In this document: positions 37,501-50,200 of the stretch, piece by piece | Layout: the number at the start of each line of letters is the position of its first letter | Position numbering within the stretch: position 1 is the stretch's first letter | DNA from: Biomphalaria glabrata | Taxonomy: Eukaryota; Mollusca; Gastropoda; Planorbidae | Direction of reading: 5' to 3' | Length of the DNA: 64,000 bases | Assembly: GCF_947242115.1 (NCBI RefSeq) | Contig: NC_074715.1 | Span: forward strand, 28,436,376 to 28,500,375 | Notes under the pieces: generated by a model | The model's database searches: none | Told to the model about the DNA's origin: nothing | What the model saw: only the letters and a program-made list of their open reading frames with translations | Made by a program: the position numbers and the translations under genes

Positions 37501-38796
37501 TCGTCCCATATGCTAGGACAAATTTGTACAAATACTCCTTCTTCCCTAGTGCTATTAGAGCATGGAATGGGTTGCCTGAGCTAGCCAGGAAAACCAGTGA
37601 CTTGGCAGAATTTAGGTCATTGGTTAATATGCATGACTAAATGCATGACGCGTAGGACGTAATCATCTTCTTTTTTGAAGTAACGTCTGTATTATATAAG
37701 ATAAGATAAGATAATATGAGAGTCTAACTCTAATTGGCTGCATGAATCAGCCAGGAGAACCAATGGCTTAGCAGGGTTTAATTCATTGATTAACATGTAT
37801 GACTAGATTGACCCATGAAATCTGTAAAACATAGAATTATCTTCTTTTTTTAAAAGTAACGTCTGTAATCAATAAAATAAGATAATATATATCTAAAATG
37901 ACTAGATCTAGTTCTTGACTAGTAGTAATCTAGACTAGTTTAAATACTAAATCTATAGCTATGCTCTAAACTCTATAGCTAGATCAATTAAGGTTGAGCT
38001 CTCTAGTATAAATATGAATAACAATAACATGCTTAGCATGGAACATGGAGTTTTTTTATAAAGTAATCAAATGTCAAAATCTTTCTCACTGTTGACAGCT
38101 CTTTGCTCTGTTTATTGTGTCCATTTGTTTTGGCTGGAATGATAAAGGAGTTGGCTATTCTGATTTAAATGATGGAGATTACAACGAAGGAGGAAATATA
38201 GTTTTCTTCATGATGATTGCCATGGTATCACTTATATTTCTGCTATGTGTCATCATTTATTCAATCTTGAGAAGTCCAAGAGTATTTTCACCATGTCTGG
38301 TAAGCATTGATTGAATTGTGTTGAAGTTTGATTTTTTTATTTACATGTAACCTGTATTTTCGAATGAAATGATTACACTCACACACTTTCTTTGCCATCA
38401 TTAGGACATTGTTATCTGCAGTTCCTTGAGCCTGCTTACTTTCATTGCAACAGTTGTGATGGCTCACTCATTGACTAATCTGGGCAAGTCTTTGGAAGTA
38501 AGAGAAGCAGGTCTAAACTTTAATGCTTTACAGGCGACCTTGGTAATATATTATATTTATTTTCATGTGTTTATTTACTTTCTAAAAAGATGAACAAAAG
38601 ATAATGTTTATGAGTTTCTGTTATCAAGATAAAAAGATAATGAATGTGGCTTATGTTTCAGGTTTTTGGCATTGCATTAGCTTTGCTTTTTGCGGTTAGT
38701 TCAGCATTTGCTGTTTGCTTCTACAGAAAGAAAAGTGAGTTGACCATTGGAGATTCAAGGAATATGACTGATTTACCTGATGACATTCCAACATAA
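31563..38796 (+). CDS. Four-transmembrane MARVEL-like protein (179 aa, 4 exons)
   Basis: The exons are 31563-31628, 38099-38299, 38405-38542 and 38662-38796. All junctions are GT-AG and phase 0. The start is the first ATG (MAVWGRIRRFFSPENTVRVV) and the stop is TAA at 38794-38796. Four hydrophobic segments are visible at about residues 17-35, 56-79, 90-112 and 136-156. A short acidic loop follows segment 1, and a cytosolic-looking tail ends in DLPDDIPT. Size, a basic N terminus leading straight into segment 1, and spacing match MARVEL-domain proteins (MAL/CMTM-like vesicle or junction proteins). I recognise no orthologue, and another tetraspan family is possible. Intron 1 (6.47 kb) holds three LINE fragments and a dispersed-repeat block. 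The start lies 337 bp from that of IFT172 on the opposite strand, so the two may be co-regulated. Confidence 0.85.
31860..32390 (-). mobile_element. LINE 3' end with zinc-finger terminus
   Basis: The minus strand reads ISSRRLGWLGHVRRMPVGRL, AAGRPLLRY, ALDRSTWRESIKEG, then YICPTASCVSRIGLLSHTRS and C. Sits in intron 1 of the MARVEL-like gene. A shorter relative is at 62260-62560. Confidence 0.8.
33070..33870 (-). mobile_element. Nimbus/I-clade LINE 3' end with RNase H domain
   Basis: A 257-codon open frame reads DIVVFTDSQSTLQALN (RNase H with catalytic Asp), WIPGHIGIMGNEKADKL (the conserved H and D segment), then RTGHTPLLNYHL and LCRHCAHPFETVNHILFECP, a C-terminal Cys/His motif. RNase H after RT is typical of I-type LINEs such as Nimbus, known from Biomphalaria. 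5'-truncated at about 33870. The 3' end carries a (GAA)n-like tail. Confidence 0.85.
33871..34690 (+). repeat. Unclassified GC-richer dispersed-repeat-like block
   Basis: An 800-bp block clearly less AT-rich than its surroundings, ending in a run of A at 34670-34683, as expected of a retroposed copy in plus orientation. Short open frames on both strands show no known domain. It could be the 5' or UTR part of a LINE or an SVA-like composite. Second copies would be needed to define it. Confidence 0.4.
35320..37725 (+). mobile_element. CR1-like LINE, near-complete ORF2 (5'-truncated, disabled)
   Basis: Runs from the end of the apurinic endonuclease domain (TLDLFLTNRPE, PGLSDHEII) through RT motifs: NKASGPDGIPARLLKEL, NYRPVSLTSITCKILEH, LLDFSKAFDKVNHHSLLKKL, SGVPQGTVLGPLL, RLFADDCIIY. 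The thumb (TLVRPIIEYASSVWDP) and a C terminus [19 protein letters not shown] follow. An extra base near 36549 and a TAA replacing a Leu codon at 36813-36815 disable it; otherwise the frame is open for about 770 codons, so the insertion is fairly young. The 3' UTR ends in AAGTAACGTCTGTATTATAT and (AAGAT)n. It lies sense within intron 1 of the MARVEL-like gene. Confidence 0.9.
37735..37890 (+). mobile_element. Second, decayed CR1-like LINE 3' end
   Basis: Repeats the last 150 bp of the preceding element in diverged form (GAATCAGCCAGGAGAACCAA, AAAAGTAACGTCTGTAAT, AAAATAAGATAA). Two insertions in tandem, or a duplication of the 3' end. Confidence 0.7.
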
Positions 38797-39601
38797 TAAA
38801 TTATTAGCATCTATCGAAAAAAAATTTTTAGTACAATAATAGAAAATAATTTATTGTATGAGACATGTTGGACCTATTTGAAGCATCAGAAAACATACTA
38901 TATTTATGTTGTGTTATAAATGTTCTAATGTATATGGTATTATAAGAAAAACCAGATTTTATTGAGAAGATTAAATAAGTGATATAGATGTCCTTATTTC
39001 TGCTAAATGTAGTCATTTTGAAAATGCATCATAACTAGTTATAAAGTTATAAAAAAAAAGACAAATAACCCAGTGTTTATGTGCAATATGGCTTTTTTAG
39101 GCTACTGTTAAGTCTAAATCTTCAGCCGAAATGAGTAGTATTGTTTTGTAATAATTTCTACTAAATGTTCTTAATTAGTTGCATTAACCTGCTAAATGTA
39201 AAAGAAAGCATATAAGAGGCTGCCATTGTTATATTAAAAACAATAACTTTCAAAATGTGATATCAATTCAACAACATTATGATTTAAACTTAAATTTCTA
39301 AATTTGAGATCATATGCTAAATGAAATCATATTTCTTTAACAAATTATGGAGTTATTGTAGATGAGCATAACAATCAACTGCCTTTACTTTCTCCTGCTG
39401 AATTCAAGGATCCATTAGAAGTTAGATAACCATAAGGGTGTAAGTCCTGGGTTAAGAAAATATATATCCACACAAGACTGCTAATCATGGACCTTCACTC
39501 CCAGTAACCATTCACTACAGTGTCTCATAGTTTTAAAATACATCCTTTATATTTTTGTTTTTCACAATTGTGTAACCTCTGATCTATGATTGAATAATAA
39601 A
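38795..39601 (+). terminator. Candidate polyadenylation signals of MARVEL-like gene
   Basis: AATAAA occurs overlapping the stop codon at 38795-38800 and again at 39596-39601, followed by a T-rich stretch. The second would give a 3' UTR of about 0.8 kb and is the more plausible of the two. Confidence 0.4.
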
Positions 39602-41939
39602 TCTGCAGTTTATTTTGTTCTTGAAGAGAATTACTGGTACTTCTATTTCTTTTAATTATTTATTTTTTGTGTCTTTACTTTCTTTTTTTTTTTTTTTAAA
39701 ACAACTTATCAAACAAATTTGCTCTCAAATATTCTCAATATATTGACATTCACAAGTAGGACATTCATAACATTTATCATTGAAGTTGCTGTTAGTTTTG
39801 ATATAATATAGTCTTTTGCAGGAATATTACAAGGTTTGTACTGATGCAGGCTACAACAAACTTCAGTGCCTAGTTAAAAAATGTGTTTCTATTTGTACTT
39901 TTTTTTTCTCCACAAATACTTTTGTTAAGAAATGCTAAAAGAATTCATATATAGACTCATAGAAGCAGCTTTGTGTACATATTAGTTTGAAGTGATATGA
40001 TTGCTAAATAATAATTACATTTTAACTTACCAGCTGTTACATAACATCATGTAATTTTGAGTCATTTGTTTTATTAAGTTATGCCTTACAAGTCTTTTTT
40101 CTTCTAATATATTTGTAGCATTTTTAAACCTTCAATAGATGAGCATACGTTTTCATAAATTTTGGTCAGTATAGATAGTTGGTGAAAATTTTTACTTCTG
40201 TACATGTGATGGTGTATTTTGGTTTACATTCCACAAAATTATTAATTCAGAATATTTTAAAAACATTTAAAGAATTGTAATACGAATTTAAAAAATCAAA
40301 TAATGGAAGTTAGATTTGAATTTTTTTTTAAAATTAATTATTGTAAACTATTAATTAGAGAATATATATGGTATGCAAGGAAAAAGCACATCAAAACTGT
40401 ATCACTAAATATGCCACTACCTCACTAACATTGTTTTTTTTAAAGACTATGAATGTTACAGATTTTAGATAAAAATTGTAGCTAATGTTTTCACTAAATG
40501 TTCATTAAATATTATCACATATTTTCAGGCTATTGTAATCTTTTGATTAAAAGTATTTTTATCAAAATGATGTAAAAAAAAAAGGAAAAAAATTAATCTT
40601 TTAAAATATTGTCTATATGTTATAGTATTTTCAAGTATTGTTGTGATTATATTTAGTACTCCTTTTGAATTGAATTGTATTTTATTTTGAATTCCTGTGT
40701 TCATTTTCATTCTAAGTATTAGTTTACAAAATGTGTGTTTCTTATAATGATACAGTCAAACCTTGTTAAGTGATATAGTCAAACTATGTTATATTAACAT
40801 CGTAGTACCAATGTTTTCTAAGATCTTAAAGCATCAGTTACAAAAGAATTCTTTGCTAGTGTTAAAAGTATACATATTTACTTGATGCAAACATCGTGTA
40901 TTATTATCCATAAAGTTATTTCAACACAGCAATAGTTGATAGTTTTTTTTTTTTGGAAAAGAATTTTAAGTGAAATTTTTTTTTTTTTGCTTTCAGTGTG
41001 GCTTATATCTAGAGTTAGTAGTATGCTTAGTAAGTTGCAAAGTTGTATAACTAGATCAGATATTAAACTTACTAGTAGATGCATTTTTTCTTACAAATGG
41101 TAGAGTTGGGCAACATACAATTACTATATTTTTCACTTTTGGTTATGGAACAATTTAATATTTTTTAATGGAAATTAATATTAACTAGGTTTGACTATAT
41201 TTTTTAAAGAGATTAATTTATTGATGATTGTTGTACAGATTTATTTGTTAACTATGTCTTAATATGAAATAACTTTGTGTTAAGTCCACTTGTTGTCTAA
41301 AAAGATTGCTTTTTTGTAATAATTTTTTTATGTGCAATAATTATTTGTCCTTTACATTATTATAAATAGTTAGTCTGTTTAAGTGATAAACAATTTTAAA
41401 GTCCAATACAAAAGAAGTAGTCCTACAAGTACTGATGCAATGCTTTGGCATGTTTTTTGTAAGTTTTCTTTTGATTAGAGAATGTATTTAAAGTAATGTT
41501 TGGTTACTGCTATTGAAAATCATTTTATTTGTGAGGTCAAGATTGCTTTCCCATCAGTTTAGTTTGTGAAATAATATGAAACGTATTAAATTTCATAGTT
41601 AAATATTACTATCAATATTAAATGCTAATTTAAATCAATTCTAAATATGGAGTCTTTTTTTGTGTTTTTTTACTGAATACAAAATCATGTTCAGGTAACA
41701 GTAGGATCTGATAGTAAGCAACTAAAAATTCTATTGAGACATACATCTTATAAAATATTTTCATTTGATATTTTATAAAAGTTATATTTGTATTTAGTGT
41801 GTTCTGGTCAGTGATCAAATGTTAATAATATAAAAAAGTATACATAATTAAAAATATTGAGCTTTCATACCTATTAATGCTTCATAAAGTGAATGATAAA
41901 AAATTAAACATGTATAATGTGTTAAAGTGATTTCGTTTA

Positions 41940-42175
<236 letters not shown>

Positions 42176-42950
42176 TATATAACAATTTTAAGAATCATTT
42201 CAAACAGAATACCTAGCACTAATGACAAGACAAACAATTGAAGAACTAATCATGTCCATGTTTTAAAACAATGTAATCTATAGCTTTTATTATAAAGGCA
42301 TCACATTTTAACTACAAATACATTTATTGAGCACATTGTCAAAATAATTTGAAAAAGAAAATATCATTAGATAACAAGAAACTAGTCACTTTATAATATA
42401 GGAATGTTTACAAACAAGTCACTTTTTATCACAGGCATGTTTTAATCACTACATGGAAGTCCTAATGCTAGACCCCGGGCAGCATATGTTTGTAAATATA
42501 TCTGCTTTCTAAATCTTTGTAAAAATTCCCACTTTGTACTGCATTTTACAATGGAACCTGTACTGTTGATCATACATTAGATCATTATTCATTAATGATC
42601 ATTGTCTCATGTGTTTATAGACGTACATTCCAGGAGTTGCCAGCAATATCACACAATTTTGTAGTATAAGCCAAGGTAGGTAACCACATGTAACTTTTGA
42701 TTTGGCATGCACTTGTTCATGTGGGTTCCTCTCCACTTCAAACATGACATAGCTGCAATCAAACTTAACAGGCCCAATGTGATGTTTAAAATGGCACTTT
42801 GAATGCATTTTGATAATTGTTATAAATTGACTGAACCTCGATTAGATCTATTTTGGAATTCACTTAAATTCGGTAGGTACAGCTGGCTTTATTATATACT
42901 ATGTGATGTTTAAAACTGTACTGTAGCTTCTATCGCTTGTTTTTTTTTTT

Positions 42951-42956
42951 TTTATT
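42951..42956 (-). terminator. Candidate polyadenylation signal of coiled-coil gene
   Basis: TTTATT (AATAAA on the minus strand) lies about 375 nt past the stop at 43331. It abuts a T-run, an A-run in the transcript, so it could also be the scar of a retroposed tail. Confidence 0.3.
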
Positions 42957-43330
42957 GTTTTATAGTTTCTCTACGTTAAAAAAAATCAGCATTTGTAAGC
43001 ATATAATACAATGACATAGGCCTATATTATACTATCTATAAACAATTGATCAGTTTATAAAATGAAACATTTGCTGTGCTCTACAATGCAATACTGATTA
43101 TATAGATTAGAAGTGGATCACAATTTTGGATGAACTTAAATTGAACTATTGAAAACTTAATTACAAGTAACAAGGTAGGTCTCCAGCAAATAGGACTGAC
43201 TTTCATCTTTCTTTGCAGAACTAAGTTCAACTATTTTCTGATTGTTTTTCTTTGTATAGACTCTCTCTTTTCCTACAAGACATGTTTTTCTTTGTATAGA
43301 CTTTGTTTTCCTCCAAGACCTAACAAAATG

Positions 43331-44205
43331 TTATTTTTTGTTCGGTTTTCTGTTTATCTTGGAACTTCCTGCTACCATTTTGTTTCTTACTCTAGTTCCG
43401 GGCTGAAATTGAAGTTCATTGACATACAGGGGAGGTAAGATAGGTATACTTGTAGCAGTCTGTTGAATGCCTTGTGGCGGTCCCAGTATACGCTGGGAAG
43501 GGTAAACTGTTCTAGAACTTGCATCTGGCGAATCACTGCCGAACTGTTCAGAAGCACTGAGAGAAACCCTTTCTCCTGCTTTACTGGTTTGGCTTTTTGT
43601 AACAGAGCCAGAGTGTTTGTTGTAATGTTCTCTAGGCACATGTTGTGAAGGGGTGGGCTTCTTTAACAAGGCTTTAGTTTGAAACGAGGCTATCTCTGCA
43701 TGAGGTAGCACTGGAGTAGGAGTTGAGGCTTTGGCAGCTAACTCATTCTTAGTTCTCAACATTTCCTTGATAGCAATGACGTCCATTTGCATTGCTTTGT
43801 TTTGTTGATAAATGTTTTTCATTTCTTCGCTGTTTTGACTCATGACCTGCATAAAATATAGGTACACAATTACAACGAGAAGACAAAAAAAAAAAACAAC
43901 AACAACAACAACTATTTGTCACTAAATATTCATTTCAAAATTTTGAATGCAAACATATTGATATGTATATAATGTTTTTCCCCTTGAAGCTTTGCTAAAT
44001 AGTTTTTATTTGGTTCAGTTCAAGTCAATGAAAAGAAGGCATTGTGTTGAGTTTTAAAATAGAAAGAGTAGGCCTATAGCATTTCACATAGCTACGCAAG
44101 ACAATTGATGTTCTAATATTTTGTCAAACTAACACAAAGTCTGTCGGGAGTCAGCGGATTCTACTAAGCTCTCTTTTCACCGTCTGAGCTTGTCTTCGGC
44201 GTTAG

Positions 44206-44237
<32 letters not shown>

Positions 44238-47200
44238 CCTCTCTCTCAAATCTAGATAAATGATATATGACCACGGTCTTTATTATAAGTTCTTCAGTTG
44301 TAGCCTTCAAAAACCATTTGCTATCAAATAAGAGCAAACTCATGCTGGATGGTAACTTTTTTATTTGCTGTCCTACTTTCAATCCAACCCTGCTGGTCCC
44401 CACTATCGCGTAGGCGTTCTATCAGGCAATTGTTGTACAATAAATAGATCTCTGATGGTGTTGACCAGAACATGTTAGTCTTGCCATCTCGTGACTTTTA
44501 TAGAGCGGAATTTGTGTGGAAACGTTCGAGAAGCCTTAATGTGAGACATTGATTTGATCTGCAGGGCTTTGAAATCGAGTTGATTCGCTGTTCGTCTGTC
44601 TTGTTTTATAGCATCATCATTGTCTTTCTAGAACCGGCAAGCGAAAACAAATTTTAAATACCGCTATATAACTTTGGAATATTCTGAAAAAAAAAACAAA
44701 ACCAGCGTGTGTTTGACTCATTATCAAAGGTCCCAGTTATTTCAGTTTTAACCCACTCTCGCTCTTTCTGCTGGAAACTAGGTACTGTCATTTCAGAGGC
44801 TTTCAAATGCAGCGAAATTAATTTAGTTGAAAACAAATATGTCTGTACACAGTCACGACACAGTGATTAGTGTTTATTTTTACACAATTCTTTGACTAAT
44901 TGGTTTTAAATAACTTGACTTATCAATGTATTATAGACAACTGTTGACTTATCGAGGTACTATTATGTTCCTCTGTTGGCTACTCACCTCTCTCATTCTT
45001 TCTACTTCTTTATTCATTGACTTGGTAGCGGTTTCTAAATCTGCTTGGAATTTCTCATGCATGACAACTCGGTCGTGGTCATAGCTCTTCAGTTCTTCAG
45101 TTTGTTCTTCTATAATCTGCAAGTGACATTTAGAATGAGCACGCTGTTTTGTTGTAAGTGCAAGTTAATAATCAATAATAAGTTATATATTTCATTTCAT
45201 TTATATAGTGTTGTTAACAAACAGAATGTAGGCTCATGACGCTATGATAATAAGACGTTAAAATGACAAACTAATCCCCTAAAAAGTTTTGAGGATTGGT
45301 TTCCAAGTTGCGTGTAAAAACAAGTAAGCACAATTGAATAAAAAAAAATATCACCCTCCCTATATTCTTTTTCTTCTAACCAGCTTTTTGCTACTGAGCT
45401 GTAAGCTCTTTTGCAGCCTTTGTCAAAGAAAAATAGCTTGCTTTTTTTTAGCGGCCCCCGTAAGGGGAAAAAGCCGCTATTAGGTTTGTGCAAAATGTCC
45501 GTCTGTCCGTCTGTCACACTCAGATCTCGAAAACTAGAAGAGATATGAAAAATATTATTTCATCATTAAATCCGGCTTGAAAAGTTTAGATGCAACGGCT
45601 ACTTTTGGTTTTCTAAAAGCAAACCGTTTAATTTATAAAATTAATTATGCAAGCGATTTTTTCATAAAAATACACCAATTCTAAAACAATTACGTAAATG
45701 TAAGGGAGGCAATGTTACAATATGCTAACAAAGATGGACAATTTTTGTGTATTTTCATTATCACTAAGTCAAATATATTTTAAAAATGTACAGGAAATGT
45801 TTACAACAAATATAAATAATAGTTAAAGACGTTTTTTCTGGTCAACTAGCTGCTAAAATTAAAAAAAAACATTTCTGTTTGTTTATAAAGGCTAATAATG
45901 CACTTTGTATGTAAATATCACGCACATTTTTTTAAATGGACTTTTTATGCAGCGATTTTCGTGCAGTAGTGTAACGTCGCAACATGATCAGGTGCTAAAC
46001 CAATTCCTTAAACTTTTTTTAAAAATCAGATTTTATTTATTTTTTGTTTAGTGCCCCCATCCGAATTAAAGAAGCTTATTTTTGTGCGTTTTGTCTGTTG
46101 GTCGGTCTGTCCGTCACGATTAGATTTAAAAAACTAGAACTCTAAAAGCTATTGAAAATCTGATTTACCCTTTAATGTTCCTCCCATAACATCTCAATAG
46201 TTTTAAGTATCTAAAATTGATTGTTCCGGATTTTTTTGTGCAAAACTAATCAACGCCAACAAATGTTTGTTTGCTCTTCTAACTTATATTACATTCAATT
46301 TCCATGCTTAAACGTTGCAAAAACACATTATCAATAATATGTTGTTCCGTTTTTTTATGTAAATAGCATATTAATGCTAAATCAAAATCTCTATACTGAC
46401 TTATATTTCATTAAGTGTAAAAATGTTCCGGATATTGTTTTATAAAACATGAATTATGCCTAATGATTGTTTGAAATCGCATAAGGCTTTTAAAAAAAAG
46501 TAATTTACTAGAATTGATTACTGAAAATTACTTTTTAGACATTTAATTTTCTTGTAAAACATAACATAGAAGTTTTGTAATCGATAAAGAAAGTTCCGGA
46601 TTTTGTTTCTTACAAATCGTCGCCAGAAATTTCCGAATTTATTTAAAAATCTACTAACGCCAAATAATTGTTTGAACTTCCTCTTCTAATTAATAAACAA
46701 ATAATCTTCTCATTTACGAAATAATTTTTTTACGGATTTTTATGAAAAATATTTTAACTCACTACTCTCTTACAGTACATTTAACTTTAACTACCTAAAA
46801 CATTAAAAAATCTAATTATCGTTAATATTATGTTCCGATTTTTAAGGAAAACAGAATCCAAACACCAAAGTAAGGTATGAAAATCTCTCCACGTGGCTGT
46901 AGTACATCTAATTTTTATACGAGACCATCCAAAAAATTTAATTAACGTTATTACATTTATCTGAAATTCTCTTTTTCTTTTACTATTTATACAAACATCC
47001 GGAACAATCTATTATATAAACTTTTCAATTGTGTTCATACCTAAAAATTATTGCGATGTTTTGAAACGTAAAATAAAGGTTAATCAATTTTTAATAACTT
47101 TTAGTTGTTTTTTTTATATCAAGATGACGGACTGACTGACAGACAAAACGCAAAAACAATGCGGCTTTGATCCTTTTTAAATAAATTCTATTAGAACTCA

Positions 47201-50200
47201 GTGCACCAATGTCTATGAACCCTCGTTAAATATCTCGTGCAAATAAAGACATTTTTTTTTTATGGTACCGGTACTAGCCTATTGTGAGGTAATGGAATTT
47301 TTTTTCTTTGACGTCATATGAATGGACTCTTTAAATGTAATGTTAAAAGAACGCACTCGGTACACTAATGTCTATTAACCCTCGAAAAAATTGCTTGTAT
47401 TAATGAAAACATATTTTAGTCTAACTAAGCCGTGTGACGTAGTGTTTTTTTTTCCTTTGACGTCACATGGAATGAATTCTTTAAATGAAATGCTAAAAGA
47501 ACGCACTCGGTGCACCAATGTCTATGAACACTCGAGAAATGGCTCGTGTTGATGAAGGTGATTTTTAGTCTAGCTAGGCCTTGTGACGTAGTGTTTTTTT
47601 TTCCTTTGACGTCATATGGAATGAATTCTTTAAAAGAAATGCTAAAAGAACGCACTCGGTGCACCAATGTCTATGAACACTCGATAAAAGGCTCGTAATG
47701 ATGAAGGCGATTTTTATTCTAGCTAGGCCGTGTGACGTAGTGTTTTTTTTCCTTTGACGTCATATGGAATGAAGTCTTTAAATGAAATGCTTAAAGAACG
47801 CACTCGGTGCACCAAAGTCTATGATCACTCGATAAATGGCTCTTATAGATGAAGGCGATTTTTAGTCTAGCTAGGCCGTGTGACGTAGTGTTTTTTTTTT
47901 CCCTCTGACGTTATATGGAATAAATTCTTCAAACGAAATGAAAAAAGAACTCGGCATAGTAATGTTTATTAAGCCTCGTTATGTGACTCGCGTTTAAAAA
48001 AGGAATGATATCTTGATTTAGATCTAATCTAGATTTTTTAAACTAGATCTAGATTTTTATTACAGTATATCTAGATCTGGATTTATATTCTAATTAAAAT
48101 TATTTCAATTTCTAAACTTAAAGTGTAAAAAAAAGTGTAGATTTTCATTTCCAAACGTTTTGATCAATATTGTAATGTTTTAATATACTAAAACTAATCT
48201 ACTATTTTTTATTAAATTTAAATTTATATTTACGGCAAATGAATCTTTGAAACATTATTACTTTTGACCATCGGATGGCTGCCTGGTCGTGCGGTTTGCG
48301 CGCTGGACTGTCGTTCAGATTTATGGATGGCCCAGGGTTCAAACTCTGCCCGCTCCCATCCCCCGTCGTCCTGCGGGAGGTTTGGACTAGGAAGTAATTA
48401 TCTTCAACTCTGAAGGAACATCCGAAACGTGTAAAACATTTTACATCAAAATTAAATCACCTCTTGAATATTATTTGCGAATATGCAGATCCGACAGGGA
48501 TCCGACTTCGACGGGGGCCGCCTCTGAGTTTGTGTAACACAAACTCTCTTTGTAATCTTGTTTTTCAAGTTGTTCTGCACTGCCATACAGAATGTTGGTT
48601 ATGTTTAGTTCTAGATCTAGTGGCAATAGGTCTGACCATGGAACTATGGTCTGACTAAGGTGAACTACATTGGGGCATTCAAAGAAGATATGAAATCATA
48701 TGATTCACAGTTTGATAAGGGTGGGCGCAGTGTCTACAAAAGGATGCGTGTGTAGAATTGATTCTGTTATGGAGAACATTTAAAGATTAATGTTTTGTTC
48801 TTAATGTGAATATTGTAGATAGCTCTTTTCGGTGGGAGGAAATATATACTGTCCAATTAGTTTGACAGGGTCATTTCTCTTTAACTAGATTGGCCTCTTC
48901 CTTATACCCACAGGCTGAGTCAATTTTCTTTGTGATTGCTGGTTAACATTGACTTGAGAGTGTAGTAATTAACTGGCTTTTCCGGTTGTTCCATGGATGA
49001 CACCGCTTAGCCTTTCCATTTTCCATGATGTGCCAGGAATCCATTGAATGTGACTGAGCTATTAACATGTGACATTATTTGATGGGTTATCATGGGGTTC
49101 ATATTGTCAACTCTCTTGGGTTAGATGTTACTAGTCAATGCTTGAAAAATAGATTGTCTGTAAGATCTGAACGATCTTTGTATTCCTCTCTATAAATACT
49201 GCGGGGTATTTTATGGATGTGATATAGATAGGACAATAATACTATTTTTTTCACTTAGGTTTGACATCTCCCATCACATCGAGAGAATCAAATTGATTTC
49301 ACATACTAGTTGTAGACTATTTGGCATATCAACATTGACAAGGATGAAATACTTGCCTCCTTAGACATCAATTAACATGTTTGGGAGATTAACATGGACA
49401 TGAGAAATAGTTGATAACTGTTCCTTAACATTTATAGGTTTATAGATTTTCTCAACTTATGAACACAATATTCCTGTAGCCTAATGTAATATCACCATAA
49501 ATGATGAAAGCAACATAAGTGGAATCCATCATAAAATTACTCTTTTAGATAATATAGATTTTAATAATCTTTGCGCAATTTGAATCATGAATTTGGCCTA
49601 GTTAAAAACCCAACCTTGTTTGCTCGATCCAGCTCCTGGTCTACTGTGATGAGTCTCTGTTTCAGTAATTCCAACTCCTTATTTAACATCTCTATCTCTT
49701 CCTTTTGTTTTTGATATTTAGGGTCAGCTTCCAATTTCTCTTTCTCCAGTTTAATTCGACCAACCTTTTATGGATACAAAGAGAGAGATATTTTCTTTTA
49801 TTCATTGCAGAGTTGAATTATTAAAATATGTATTTCTTAGATTATATAAAAAAGAGTTCTTAAATGTCATTGCAGTAGAACGGGAATGATCAAAGAAGGC
49901 ACTATAACAGCGGTTCTCAACCTTTTATGCTCGGCGACCCCTTTTTACAATCCCCCACTCTGCCGCGACACCCCCCCCCCACCCACACACATACAGCAAT
50001 AGACAATAACAATCCATATTTTGGATGATCTTAGGCGACCCCTGGCAAATCGTCAAACGACCCCCAAGGGGATCGCGACCCACAGGTTGAGAACCCCTGC
50101 ACTATAAGATGTTACATTTATTTTGACACAAAGCTATTCTAAAAAAGACTTAACACGTACCCCACTAGGACTAGGTAAATAGTCACTATATAAAGAAGAC

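Larger units (their letters stand above)
45450..48555 (+). mobile_element. Helentron/HINE-like non-autonomous element (about 3.1 kb)
   Basis: The left end has GCGGCCCCCG at 45451-45460. Its exact reverse complement CGGGGGCCGC is at 48512-48521. A perfect 9-bp hairpin (GAGTTTGTG, loop TAA, CACAAACTC) follows at 48526-48546, just before the right end. The interior holds a foldback segment (46049-47170), a 149-bp satellite (47190-47990) and a SINE (48265-48440). Subterminal inverted repeat, 3' hairpin, internal roughly 150-bp tandem repeats and no coding capacity match Helentron-associated elements and the pearl elements of molluscs. Ends are fixed to within a few bases because it splits an older LINE. 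Class assignment is inference. Confidence 0.7.
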
